A program made the position numbers and the translations under genes. Under the pieces are notes generated by a model. It ran no database searches and had not been told where the DNA came from. It saw only the letters and a program-made list of their open reading frames with translations. From assembly GCA_031555145.1 (NCBI GenBank), contig JAVBUR010000027.1, positions 1-64,000 of the forward strand: a stretch of 64,000 bases of DNA, written 5' to 3'. Below are positions 27,381 through 35,613 of the stretch, piece by piece (the first letter of the stretch is position 1; every line of letters starts with the position of its first letter). The DNA is from JAJDIA01 sp031555145. Lineage in GTDB: Bacteria > Bacteroidota > Bacteroidia > Bacteroidales > Tannerellaceae.

Positions 27381-29386
27381 TATAACAGAATAGCTTGTAT
27401 ACGCATATTATCTCTTTCATTGTATATCCGTTTACTAATCGTATTCCCGCCTGTAACAACAGTCACCTGTAGTTTGCTACCGATACGTTTCACTTCGATA
27501 TCAAATTCTTTATTGAACGCACATATTTTCCGTAGGTTCATATAATCCCATTCGGCAGGGAGACGAGGTATAAAGTCAAACGAATGTAGGCCGGTAGGAC
27601 GGATACCAAACAGCCCTTCAGTGATGATCCGCCCATACAATCCGCTTTCGGCCGACAGATGGCGTTGGCTTCCCTCCGGCCAGGCTTCAATGGCATAGGG
27701 AACATGTTCACCCAACAGACGCCGGTTGGAGTAGAATGAGAGGTAATCAGTAGCCTTCGCTGTCTCGCCACAAGCATACACGCCCCGCAAAGCATAGAGT
27801 GTAGAACGATCCCAGAAAGTTTCACTACCGGCTTGTGTCAACAAACCGTTCTCCGTCCACAAACGGGGAGAAAACAAGGCTTGGATAGTCGCCTCTTTCC
27901 GGTCATAAATACCCACTGTGAGCGGCATGCAGATCCAGGAACGCAATATATCGTTCCCTTCATAATACTGGTAGGTATTGAAGCCTTCGACCATAGCACC
28001 GAAATAGCGGTCAATATTCTTCTTCAAGGCATCGGCCTGTTGTGTATAGCCGGATAGTTGTGCAGATGGTTTACCCAGGTCTTTCCCCAGGTAGACTGCT
28101 GAGCGCAACGCGTCATAATATAAGGAGGAAGTACAGAGATTGGCTTTCCCTGCCGGAAAACGACCTTCCAATTCGTCAGCATCTGAGGCGACCACACCAG
28201 CCTCATTTAGCTTTCGCCGACAGTATTCCAATGTCCATTCAATCAGCGGCCATAGTTGTTCTGCCTCCGCCTTATCACCACGTGCCAGGGCATAACGGGC
28301 AGCACCGTATGCAATCATAGCCCCGTCTCCCCGGTCACCCGCACCATTCCAGATATCAAGGCCTTCGGCTATGATAGAACTGGGGATCGGTTTATATTCC
28401 GTATTTATGAATCGGGCAAAATGTTCATAAGAATTCAAGGCCGAACGGTTACCTACCTCATACCCCAGGAAGGGGAAGAAAGGGTTAATATATTCCGCCT
28501 GGTCATTTGCCCAGATGGCGGCATAATATGATTCACCTCCCGGGCCGTGCATAAATCCACTGCTCGTCTTATAAATGCTCTCGGCTCCGCGGATCTTGGC
28601 GAATGCAAACATAGTATTAATAACCGGATCGGGTGTATCCAAGATCAACTTATCACGAATATCAGCAATCAACAACCTACGCATCTGTAACTCGGCGTTA
28701 ATATCCAGTACCGATTCATCCTCACCGGACTTATATCCGGCAAAGAAAGCACTAAACGTCAACTCTTCACCCGGTTTCAGTGACCGGGCGGTCTGTCCAT
28801 GGATGGTAGACACCAACCGGTAGCTGCCATCCACTCCTTTAGCTGCATCCGTTTCGATCACAGCAGACGATGAAGGTATCTCTACCGACAGCACCGTTTC
28901 CCCCATATTACGGATCACGTACTTTTCACAAAAGGCCGGTTGCGTAACGGATGGGAACAGGATACGGGTAAGTGTCAATGCTCCCTGGCGGGGAAATTCA
29001 AAACGACTTTCCACCTCCATCGTTCCATTCAAGGTGATCGATTGCACTTTTTCATTCATCAGCGATTGTCCGTTTACTTCTACCATATCGGTGACTTTCC
29101 AGGCAAACCGGCGCATCAGGCTGGCATGAGTATTATTGGGAATGGTGCGCAACATCGGCCAAACCATGCTACGATTCAGCTTAAAAGCGCCGCTGACATC
29201 CACCCCGTAACGTAAAACGGTAGAGACCTGTTGCCCACTCATTTCGATATGGTCCTCATGCGGCAACCTCCCGTCTATCTGCCAGGTGATTCCACCCGAC
29301 GAATTAATCACCCAATAATTAGTAGTTGAGGCAGATATACACCCCATCCACAATAGTAATAAAAAGGTACAAAACTGTTTTCTCAT
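27380..29386 (-). CDS. Secreted six-hairpin glycoside hydrolase, unclassified
   Basis: This 668-residue protein has a signal peptide (1-20), an N-terminal beta-rich domain (20-240) and an (alpha/alpha)6 catalytic half. Acidic aromatic motifs in the second half include YYAAIWANDQAEYINPFFP, IAEGLDIWNGAGDRGDGAM, WFPEG-like EAWPEGSQRHLSAESGLYGR and EGLFGIRPTG; Asp and Glu in these are candidates for catalysis. I cannot assign a GH number. It lies between the sigma factor and FecR genes, an uncommon place for an enzyme, and is coupled to FecR. It probably starts breakdown of the glycan that this locus imports. Confidence 0.8.
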   Translation of the reverse strand: MRKQFCTFLLLLWMGCISASTTNYWVINSSGGITWQIDGRLPHEDHIEMSGQQVSTVLRYGVDVSGAFKLNRSMVWPMLRTIPNNTHASLMRRFAWKVTDMVEVNGQSLMNEKVQSITLNGTMEVESRFEFPRQGALTLTRILFPSVTQPAFCEKYVIRNMGETVLSVEIPSSSAVIETDAAKGVDGSYRLVSTIHGQTARSLKPGEELTFSAFFAGYKSGEDESVLDINAELQMRRLLIADIRDKLILDTPDPVINTMFAFAKIRGAESIYKTSSGFMHGPGGESYYAAIWANDQAEYINPFFPFLGYEVGNRSALNSYEHFARFINTEYKPIPSSIIAEGLDIWNGAGDRGDGAMIAYGAARYALARGDKAEAEQLWPLIEWTLEYCRRKLNEAGVVASDADELEGRFPAGKANLCTSSLYYDALRSAVYLGKDLGKPSAQLSGYTQQADALKKNIDRYFGAMVEGFNTYQYYEGNDILRSWICMPLTVGIYDRKEATIQALFSPRLWTENGLLTQAGSETFWDRSTLYALRGVYACGETAKATDYLSFYSNRRLLGEHVPYAIEAWPEGSQRHLSAESGLYGRIITEGLFGIRPTGLHSFDFIPRLPAEWDYMNLRKICAFNKEFDIEVKRIGSKLQVTVVTGGNTISKRIYNERDNMRIQAILL

Positions 29387-29469
29387 ATTCCTTTGATTAA
29401 CGTGTTTTTCCTGTTACATATATAGTAAGCACTTGTAAAGATAAATACCCTAACGAAAAAACGGTTTTT

Positions 29470-30024
29470 TTATATGAACAATATAAACCCCATGTAGTCT
29501 TTCAGTTTTACCTTCATAATTTTCAGCCCTTTGGAGATGTGCACTTCCACACTTTTGACTGACAAGGAGCAAATAGCAGCTATTTCGCTATACGTTTTAT
29601 TCTCATAACGGCTCATGATGAATATACGACGGGTCTTATCCGGCATAGTGGCCAATGCGTCATCTATCAGTTGTTGTACTTCGACACTAAACATTTCCTG
29701 TGGATCACAGGCCTCGAGGGTAATAATACGCAGGTTGTTAACACGCATCTGATGATTGTACATATGTTGCTCCACATCTTCCTGTATCCGGAGATGCCGC
29801 AAGTAATTAAGACATTTATGTTTGATCGTTTCAAGGATATAGGCCGGTATATTCGAATCTGCCGACAACGAATGTCGGTTTTCCCAATAATACAGAATAC
29901 CTTCCATAGTGATATCCTCTGCAGCGGCTTTATCTTGTATATAGGTAGTAGCAAAGCGGACAAACAAACCGTGATAGTCGGTAAAAAGTTGATTGAATGT
30001 TTTTATTTCTGAGATCGTATCCAT
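29470..30024 (-). CDS. ECF-type RNA polymerase sigma factor
   Basis: This 184-residue sigma-70 factor belongs to the Bacteroidetes expansion family. Region 2 contains YHGLFVRFATTYIQDKAAAED and GILYYWENR; region 4 contains the helix-turn-helix (TRRIFIMSRYENKTYSEIA, SVKSVEVHISKGLKIMK). With FecR and STN-SusC it forms the trans-envelope switch that turns on this utilisation locus. A -7 box (TATCTTTG on the minus strand) lies at 30077-30084. It is the first gene of the operon. Confidence 0.95.
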   Translation of the reverse strand: MDTISEIKTFNQLFTDYHGLFVRFATTYIQDKAAAEDITMEGILYYWENRHSLSADSNIPAYILETIKHKCLNYLRHLRIQEDVEQHMYNHQMRVNNLRIITLEACDPQEMFSVEVQQLIDDALATMPDKTRRIFIMSRYENKTYSEIAAICSLSVKSVEVHISKGLKIMKVKLKDYMGFILFI

Positions 30025-30076
30025 TACAATACCGTTTTCGTAGCTAAAGGCAGGTCATTTTAACCATTTCCACAGG

Positions 30077-30084
30077 CAAAGATA
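30077..30084 (-). promoter_or_regulatory. -7 element upstream of the ECF sigma gene
   Basis: The minus strand reads TATCTTTG, an exact -7 match, 52 bases before the sigma ATG. A -33 box at standard distance is not clear. Confidence 0.45.
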
Positions 30085-30367
30085 GTGCAAATTTCAGCAA
30101 CCATTGTAAATCTTCAACACATATCCCGTCCAGCACTTCTGCAAACAATCATCTCCTAATACCATAGAGAGCCCATATCCCTAACCCTCAACAACCTACT
30201 CACCTTTCACTTCATATGCTGAAAGTTTTGGATGCCTTCGCTATGCCTTATACATTCTTTCGCTATGGGTTTTGGATAGGTAGTAGGATTCTTCATAGAT
30301 TCTTCGTTGCAAGTAGTTAATGATAGTGTTAAAAATGTATACTTTATCTATATTTAAAAAGGATATT

Positions 30368-30411
30368 ATAAGTAGAATATAAGTAGGATACAAGTAAGAT
30401 ACAAGTAGGAT
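30368..30411. repeat. Four tandem 11-bp repeats
   Basis: Four head-to-tail units of the form AyAAGTArrAT run without gaps: ATAAGTAGAAT, ATAAGTAGGAT, ACAAGTAAGAT, ACAAGTAGGAT. The 11-bp period is about one DNA turn, as in arrays bound on one face of the helix. They lie in the 618-base gap between the sigma gene and the exporter. The rest of that gap is AT-rich, has two TTCGCTATG boxes (30237-30245 and 30261-30269), and holds the AraC remnant at 30481. Confidence 0.75.
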
Positions 30412-30480
30412 CTACTACAGTAACACCTATTATCCCCGTATTCATACCTTATTCACTACTTATGTAACCAGTACTCACTC

Positions 30481-30558
30481 TTACGACCGGCGATAGCCCC
30501 GCGGGGAGATGCCTTGGTGCTTTTTGAAAAATTTGCCAAAGATGGATTGGTCGGAGGA
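30481..30558 (-). pseudogene. C-terminal remnant of an AraC family regulator
   Basis: The minus-strand frame ending at TAA 30481-30483 reads SDQSIFGKFFKKHQGISPRG then YRRS, the classic second helix-turn-helix tail of an AraC protein. The residues immediately upstream do not fit the family, so only about 26 codons remain. The rest of the gene has been lost, possibly when the exporter operon was placed here. Confidence 0.65.
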
Positions 30559-30642
30559 CCGTATTGGTAGCGCCCCCGATGGATATTCGCCAGCGTGTTT
30601 ACAGCCGTTAGCGTTCACGCTGCAGTTGCCTACGATAAAAGA

Positions 30643-31734
30643 TCATCCATTCTTCCGGTAGCTTACGATGGCCAGGACGTTGAAGCAGACGGCAAAGAGG
30701 CAGACGGTAAGGAACTGGCTGGTGAGGTCGGCCAGGGTACTGCCTTTGAGGTAGACCATGCGCATGACTTCGACGAAGTAGCGGACGGGGTTCAGTAACG
30801 TTACCTTCTGCGCCCATTCGGGCATGCTGCTGATCGGAGTGAACAGGCCGCTTAGCAGGGCGAAGATGATGATAAAGAAGAAGGAGGTGAACATGGCCTG
30901 TTGCTGGGTGGAGGAGACGGAGGAGACGGCCAGACCGAAACCGGTAAATGCAATCAGGTAAACGGCGGCAAAGAGGTAGATCGTCCCGAAGCTGCCTACC
31001 GGAAGCAGGCCATAGATGGCCCAGGAGACAATGGCTCCGATGGTGAGCAGGATAAAGCCGATCACCCAGAAGGGGATTAGTTTCGACAGCAGGAAGAGTG
31101 CTTTGGGTACGGGCGTAACGTTGATCTGTTCGATCGTGCCGGATTCTTTCTCGCTGACGATATTGAGGGCGGAGAGGAATCCACTGACGATGGTGATGAG
31201 GAAGACCAGGATACCCGGCACCATGTAGTTCTTGTAGTTGAGATGCGGGTTGAAGAGGTTGGTGGAGGTAACAAGTGGGGCGGCGGCAGTGATCACCATA
31301 CCCTGTTCTTGGTTGAATTGCTGGATGATCTGGGTGAGGTAGCTGCTTCCCATGCCGCCTTTGGTACCGTTGACGGCGTTGGCGGCGATGAGGACGTCGG
31401 CTTTGCCTTCGCGGCCCAACTGTTTTTCGAAGTCAGTAGGGATCTCCAACAGCAAGTCTGCCTTATCTGTTTCGATCGACTGCATGGCGGCATCATACGA
31501 ATCGGCCACAGCCGTCAGCCGGAAATAACCGGATGACAATACCTTCTCTGTCAATTGGGTAGAAACAACCGAGTGGTCATGATCCACCACAGCCAGGTTG
31601 ATGTTGCGCATCTCGAAATTGGCGGCAAACGGCAGAATAATCAATTGCAGCAGCGGCATGATAAAGATGATCTTCGGCAGGACTTTGTCCCGGCGGATCC
31701 GTTTAAACTCTTTTTCTAACAGGTATTTCAGCAT
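30643..31734 (-). CDS. ABC-2 type transporter permease (second)
   Basis: This 363-residue permease matches the YhhJ/YbhR type: one N-terminal membrane segment, a large periplasmic domain (residues ~45-175), then five membrane segments (VFLITIVSGFLSALNIVSEKESGTIEQINVTP is the characteristic cytoplasmic loop). I use the Met at 31734 (MLKYLLEKEF), 13 codons inside the longest frame, because this avoids overlap with the upstream permease gene. With the next gene it makes the membrane channel of a tripartite exporter. It is the last gene of the operon. Confidence 0.88.
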   Translation of the reverse strand: MLKYLLEKEFKRIRRDKVLPKIIFIMPLLQLIILPFAANFEMRNINLAVVDHDHSVVSTQLTEKVLSSGYFRLTAVADSYDAAMQSIETDKADLLLEIPTDFEKQLGREGKADVLIAANAVNGTKGGMGSSYLTQIIQQFNQEQGMVITAAAPLVTSTNLFNPHLNYKNYMVPGILVFLITIVSGFLSALNIVSEKESGTIEQINVTPVPKALFLLSKLIPFWVIGFILLTIGAIVSWAIYGLLPVGSFGTIYLFAAVYLIAFTGFGLAVSSVSSTQQQAMFTSFFFIIIFALLSGLFTPISSMPEWAQKVTLLNPVRYFVEVMRMVYLKGSTLADLTSQFLTVCLFAVCFNVLAIVSYRKNG

Positions 31735-31741
31735 GACGGTA

Positions 31742-32854
31742 TCAGGATAAGCGGACATTAAAGCGTTTGACACTCACAATTACCAGGAAGACGACCATAA
31801 ACAGCAGGATCGAGACTTCCTGCCAGATGGCGGCGAAGCCGAGTCCTTTGATCATGATGTCCTTCACGGCGATGATATAATATTTGGCAGGAACGATATA
31901 GGAGACCCATTGGAGGATGAGCGGCATATTTTCCGTGGGGAACATCATTCCGCTAAGCAACATAATGGGGAGCATCAAAACCATACCGCTGATCAGCATG
32001 GCGGCCTGCTGGGTATTTGTCAGGGTCGATATCAATAGTCCCAGGCAGAGCGCCACCAGTGAGTAGAGGATGGAGACGAAGACGAGTAACAGCAGGCTCC
32101 CGTTGATAGGCACCTCCAGCAGGAAGTAGGACAACAGGAGGATGGTGGCGATATTCACCATACTCAGTAGCAGGTAGGGTACAGCCTTGGCCAGGATGAT
32201 ATAGACGGGTTTCATGGGAGAGACGAGGAGGATCTCCATCGTGCCGGTTTCCTTTTCGCGAACGATACCGACGGAGGTCATCATGGCGCAAATCAGCATC
32301 AGGATCAGGCCCATCACACCGGGGACGAAGTTGTAAGCGCCTTTCATCTGCGGGTTGTAGAGCAGGTGGACGACGGGGGTGATGACGAGCGACTGTGAAG
32401 CGGCTGATAGTTGCTCGGTGTTCTGCCGGGCACTGATCAGTTCGGACTGGATGATGGCGGATACGTAGGTGGTAAGCTGCGTGGCTTCGTTCGGGTCGGT
32501 GGCGTCGGCCAGTACCTGGACGGTGGCGCCGGGGGTGGAAGCGTACTGGGCAGGGAAGACAACGGCGATGCGCGCCTTACCTTGCCGGAAGTAGTCTTGT
32601 ACGTCATCATAATCGACCGACATACCGGAGAGATCGAAGTATTCGCTGGCGGCGAGGCGTTCGGTCATCTTCATCGTTACCTCATCGCGGCTGTGGTCGA
32701 GGATGGTGATGGGGACGCGTTTGATCTCCGTCGTGATAGCATAGCCGAAGAGGATAATCAGGATGATGGGCATAGCCAAGAGGATCATCATCGTTCGCGA
32801 GTCGCGGAAGATGTGATAGAATTCTTTGCGGAGGAAGGAGGCAAATTGTTTCAT
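31742..32854 (-). CDS. ABC-2 type transporter permease (first)
   Basis: This 370-residue paralogue of the following permease has the same layout: helix 1 (TMMILLAMPIILIILFGYAI), a periplasmic domain to residue ~175, and five more membrane segments with the signature MMTSVGIVREKETGTMEILL. The two permeases probably form a heterodimer, as YbhS and YbhR do. It lies 6 bases after the ATP-binding gene. The exported compound is not known; related systems handle drugs, cations or toxic metabolites. Confidence 0.9.
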   Translation of the reverse strand: MKQFASFLRKEFYHIFRDSRTMMILLAMPIILIILFGYAITTEIKRVPITILDHSRDEVTMKMTERLAASEYFDLSGMSVDYDDVQDYFRQGKARIAVVFPAQYASTPGATVQVLADATDPNEATQLTTYVSAIIQSELISARQNTEQLSAASQSLVITPVVHLLYNPQMKGAYNFVPGVMGLILMLICAMMTSVGIVREKETGTMEILLVSPMKPVYIILAKAVPYLLLSMVNIATILLLSYFLLEVPINGSLLLLVFVSILYSLVALCLGLLISTLTNTQQAAMLISGMVLMLPIMLLSGMMFPTENMPLILQWVSYIVPAKYYIIAVKDIMIKGLGFAAIWQEVSILLFMVVFLVIVSVKRFNVRLS

Positions 32855-32860
32855 ACGTCG

Positions 32861-33598
32861 TTATTCTCCTCTGGTGGCCTTGCGGGCAAGCGCCGTGAAG
32901 ACCTGGTTCATATTCGTTGCGTTATACGTCTGCTTGAGGGCGACGGGGGTATCGAGGGCGTCGATACGGCCGTCGACCATGATGGAGACTCGGTTGCAAT
33001 ATTCGGCCTCGTCCATATAGTGGGTGGTGACGAAGACGGTAATGCCGCGGGCGGAGGCTTCGTAGATCAGTTCCCAGAACTGGCGACGGGTGACGGGGTC
33101 GACACCGCCGGTCGGCTCGTCGAGGAAGACGATACGGGGTTCGTGGATGATGGCGACTGAGAAGGAAAGCTTCTGCTTCCAGCCCAACGGCAGCGAGTCG
33201 ACGATGGTGTTGCGTTCGCTTTCGAGGCCGAGGGTGTGGAGGAGTTCGTCGGTCTTCGTCTTCAACTGTTTGGCGGGCAGGCCGTAGATGCCGCCGAAGA
33301 GGCGGATGTTTTCCCACACCTTGAGGTCGCCGTAGAGGGAGAACTTCTGGCTCATATAGCCGATATGGCGTTTGATCTGCTCCGTTTCACGATAGACGTC
33401 GTAGCCGGCAACGCGTGCCTCGCCCGAGGTGGGAACGGACAGGCCGCAGAGCATACGCATGGCGGTGGTCTTGCCGGCGCCGTTGGCTCCGAGGAAACCG
33501 AAGATCTCCCCCTCTCCTACCTCGAAACTGATATGGTCGACGGCGGTAAAGGTGCCGAAGCGTTTCGTTAACTGGTTTGTTTCAATTACATTCATCAC
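32861..33598 (-). CDS. ABC transporter ATP-binding protein (second)
   Basis: This 245-residue ATPase has a good Walker A (FLGANGAGKTTAMRML) and Walker B (IVFLDEPTGGVDPVTR) with the switch His in FVTTHYMDEAE. The signature motif is unusual, SLPLGWKQKLS instead of LSGGxxQ, so one of the two composite ATP sites in a heterodimer with its neighbour may be weak. A Bacteroidales TTAATCATTAATCG-type repeat lies between it and the other ATPase gene (33599-33622). It powers the permeases downstream. Confidence 0.9.
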   Translation of the reverse strand: MMNVIETNQLTKRFGTFTAVDHISFEVGEGEIFGFLGANGAGKTTAMRMLCGLSVPTSGEARVAGYDVYRETEQIKRHIGYMSQKFSLYGDLKVWENIRLFGGIYGLPAKQLKTKTDELLHTLGLESERNTIVDSLPLGWKQKLSFSVAIIHEPRIVFLDEPTGGVDPVTRRQFWELIYEASARGITVFVTTHYMDEAEYCNRVSIMVDGRIDALDTPVALKQTYNATNMNQVFTALARKATRGE

Positions 33599-33631
33599 TA
33601 ATCATTAATCGTTAATCATTATTTTTCCTGA

Positions 33632-34555
33632 TCAGAGCGCCATAAAACAGTCTTCGATACCCGCTTCGATGGCGGTGATGTCTACCTCTGTATGTCCTTT
33701 GCCGTGCAGGAAGTCGAGGAGTTCGGCTTTCAGTCTTTCTTCTCCCTGCTGGCGGAGGGCTTCCGACTTCAGGGCGAGGTGCATGGTATCACCGAAGGAG
33801 TAGCAGGAGAAGGCGGGTTCGAAGGTACGGAGGTCGGCCAGCAGGCGGTACATGGAGGCCGAACGGATGCCCCAGAGGGGTTTGTCGTAGGCGCGGCAGA
33901 TGGCGGCGGGGGTGTCGATCTTCAGGCAGTTGCCTTCACGCATGAGGGCAATACGGTCGCAGCGGGAGGCTTCGTCCATATAGGGGGTGGAGACAAGGAT
34001 CGTGATACCCTGTTGCTTCAGGCGGTCGAGCATATCCCAAAACTCGGTACGCGAAACGGGGTCGACGCCGGTGGTGGGCTCGTCGAGGAATAATACCTCC
34101 GGCTTGTGGATCAGGGCGCAGCAGAGGGCGAGTTTCTGCTTCATTCCGCCGGACAACTTGCCGGCACGGCGGTTACGGAAGGGCTCGATCTGGACGTAGA
34201 TATCGTGGATGAGGTCGTAATTGGCCTCTACCGTGGTGTTAAATACAGTGGCAAAGAATTGCAGGTTCTCCGCAATCGTCAGGTCTTGATAGAGGGAGAA
34301 GCGACCGGGCATATAGCCGACGATCGTACGGATAGTACGGTAGTCCTTCACCACATCCAGTCCGCAGACGGAAGCGGTGCCGCCGTCGGCCAGGATCAGG
34401 GTAGTCAGGATGCGGAAGAGGGAGGTCTTCCCCGCCCCATCGGGGCCGATCAGGCCGAACAGCTCGCCGGGCTGTATCTCCAGATTGATGCCTTTCAACG
34501 CCTGTACTTCGCCGTATGCCTTGACGATGTTGTTGATTTGTATGTTATTGATCAT
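33632..34555 (-). CDS. ABC transporter ATP-binding protein (first)
   Basis: This 307-residue ATPase has Walker A LIGPDGAGKTSLFRIL, a canonical signature LSGGMKQKLALCCAL and Walker B VLFLDEPTTGVDPVSR. The ~80 residue C-terminal extension is typical of ATPases in the YbhF group, where the two ATPase halves are fused; here they are separate genes. It pairs with the ATPase that follows, which has the degenerate signature. An AT-rich inverted repeat lies just upstream at 34582-34630. Confidence 0.9.
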   Translation of the reverse strand: MINNIQINNIVKAYGEVQALKGINLEIQPGELFGLIGPDGAGKTSLFRILTTLILADGGTASVCGLDVVKDYRTIRTIVGYMPGRFSLYQDLTIAENLQFFATVFNTTVEANYDLIHDIYVQIEPFRNRRAGKLSGGMKQKLALCCALIHKPEVLFLDEPTTGVDPVSRTEFWDMLDRLKQQGITILVSTPYMDEASRCDRIALMREGNCLKIDTPAAICRAYDKPLWGIRSASMYRLLADLRTFEPAFSCYSFGDTMHLALKSEALRQQGEERLKAELLDFLHGKGHTEVDITAIEAGIEDCFMAL

Positions 34556-34581
34556 AAGACTCCTTTTTATTATGTGTATAT

Positions 34582-34630
34582 AAGAGTATTTGAGAGATAC
34601 TCATATATACTCTATTATTTAAATACTCTT
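34582..34630. repeat. Inverted repeat between HlyD and ATPase genes
   Basis: AAGAGTATTT (34582-34591) and AAATACTCTT (34621-34630) pair perfectly across 29 bases, and an inner GAGTAT/ATACTC pair lies at 34584-34602. It is in a 100-base gap inside the exporter operon and may slow transcription or protect an RNA end. Confidence 0.5.
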
Positions 34631-34655
34631 ACATGCACTTATACACTATCTGTCA

Positions 34656-35555
34656 TTATTCCCCGAACTTCGTCTCCCCGTATTGGCCGATCTTCAGGTA
34701 GCCGTCGTTGCGGACGGCGATCTTGACGGCGTAGACGAGATTGGCGCGTTCGTCTTTCGTTTGGATGCCTTTGGGGGTGAATTCGGACTTGTCGGATATC
34801 CAGGAGATGGTGCCGGGGTATTCGCGACGGTCGGTGCCGTAGTCGGCAAAGATACGGACGGACTGGCCGAGCTTAAGTTGCGACAGTTGATCGACGGTGA
34901 TATAGGCACGAAGGAAGAGGACGTCGACATCGGCGATCTTGTAGAGGGGCTTGCCGGCGGCGGTTACTTCACCGGGTTCTGCATACTTTACCAAGACGGT
35001 ACCCGACTGGGGGGTGGTGATGCGGCACTTGGCGAGTTGGTCGTCGAGCTGCATGATCTGGTATTCGATGCCCTGGGCGTCAGCATCGGCGCCACCGGTC
35101 GTCTTATTGAGCGACGAGTACTGGGCGTCGAGTTGCTTCTGCAGGTATTTGATGTTGTTGACGATATCGTCTACCTGCTTCTGGTTGCCGGCATTGGCAC
35201 GAACGAGGTTCTCCATACGCTGCTGTTCGGTACGGGCGGTGGCGATCTGTTGTTCGAGTGCGGCGATCTGTTTGCGGATGTCCGGCTTGCGGATATCGAC
35301 GGAGCGAAGACTCGACTGGAGTTGCATCTTTTTCAGGTAGAGCTGGATGCTGTCGACATAGCCGACGGTGGCACCGGCTTCGAGGCGGTCGCCTTCGGTG
35401 AGGGCCAGTTCCATGATCCGACCGTTGGCTTCGGAGGAAACCAGGACTTCGGTGGCTTCAAATACGCCGGTGGCGTCGAAGTCGTTCTTGCCGCCGTTGC
35501 AGGCTGTCAATCCTGCCAAGAGAAGGAGGGCGATGAAATGTCTTGTGTGTATCAT
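34656..35555 (-). CDS. HlyD/YbhG-type membrane fusion lipoprotein
   Basis: This 299-residue periplasmic adaptor has a lipoprotein signal (LLAGLTACNGG), a biotinyl-lipoyl-like half (VLVSSEANGRIMELALTEGD...), a long coiled-coil hairpin at ~75-150 rich in Gln/Glu/Leu, and the second half-motif (CRITTPQSGTVLVKYAEPGE). It links the inner-membrane ABC transporter to the TolC-like channel. The order adaptor, ATPases, permeases copies the enteric ybhGFSR exporter. A lipid anchor rather than a membrane helix is normal for the group in Bacteroidetes. Confidence 0.88.
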   Translation of the reverse strand: MIHTRHFIALLLLAGLTACNGGKNDFDATGVFEATEVLVSSEANGRIMELALTEGDRLEAGATVGYVDSIQLYLKKMQLQSSLRSVDIRKPDIRKQIAALEQQIATARTEQQRMENLVRANAGNQKQVDDIVNNIKYLQKQLDAQYSSLNKTTGGADADAQGIEYQIMQLDDQLAKCRITTPQSGTVLVKYAEPGEVTAAGKPLYKIADVDVLFLRAYITVDQLSQLKLGQSVRIFADYGTDRREYPGTISWISDKSEFTPKGIQTKDERANLVYAVKIAVRNDGYLKIGQYGETKFGE

Positions 35556-35613
35556 ATGGATTCTTTTATTTATACTATTATGTTATTGTTAATTGATAGA
35601 TGTTTATGCTCGC

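Noticed and set aside
30368..30411. Possible CRISPR array
   Set aside because: The units are 11 bp with no spacers, and no cas gene is in the window.
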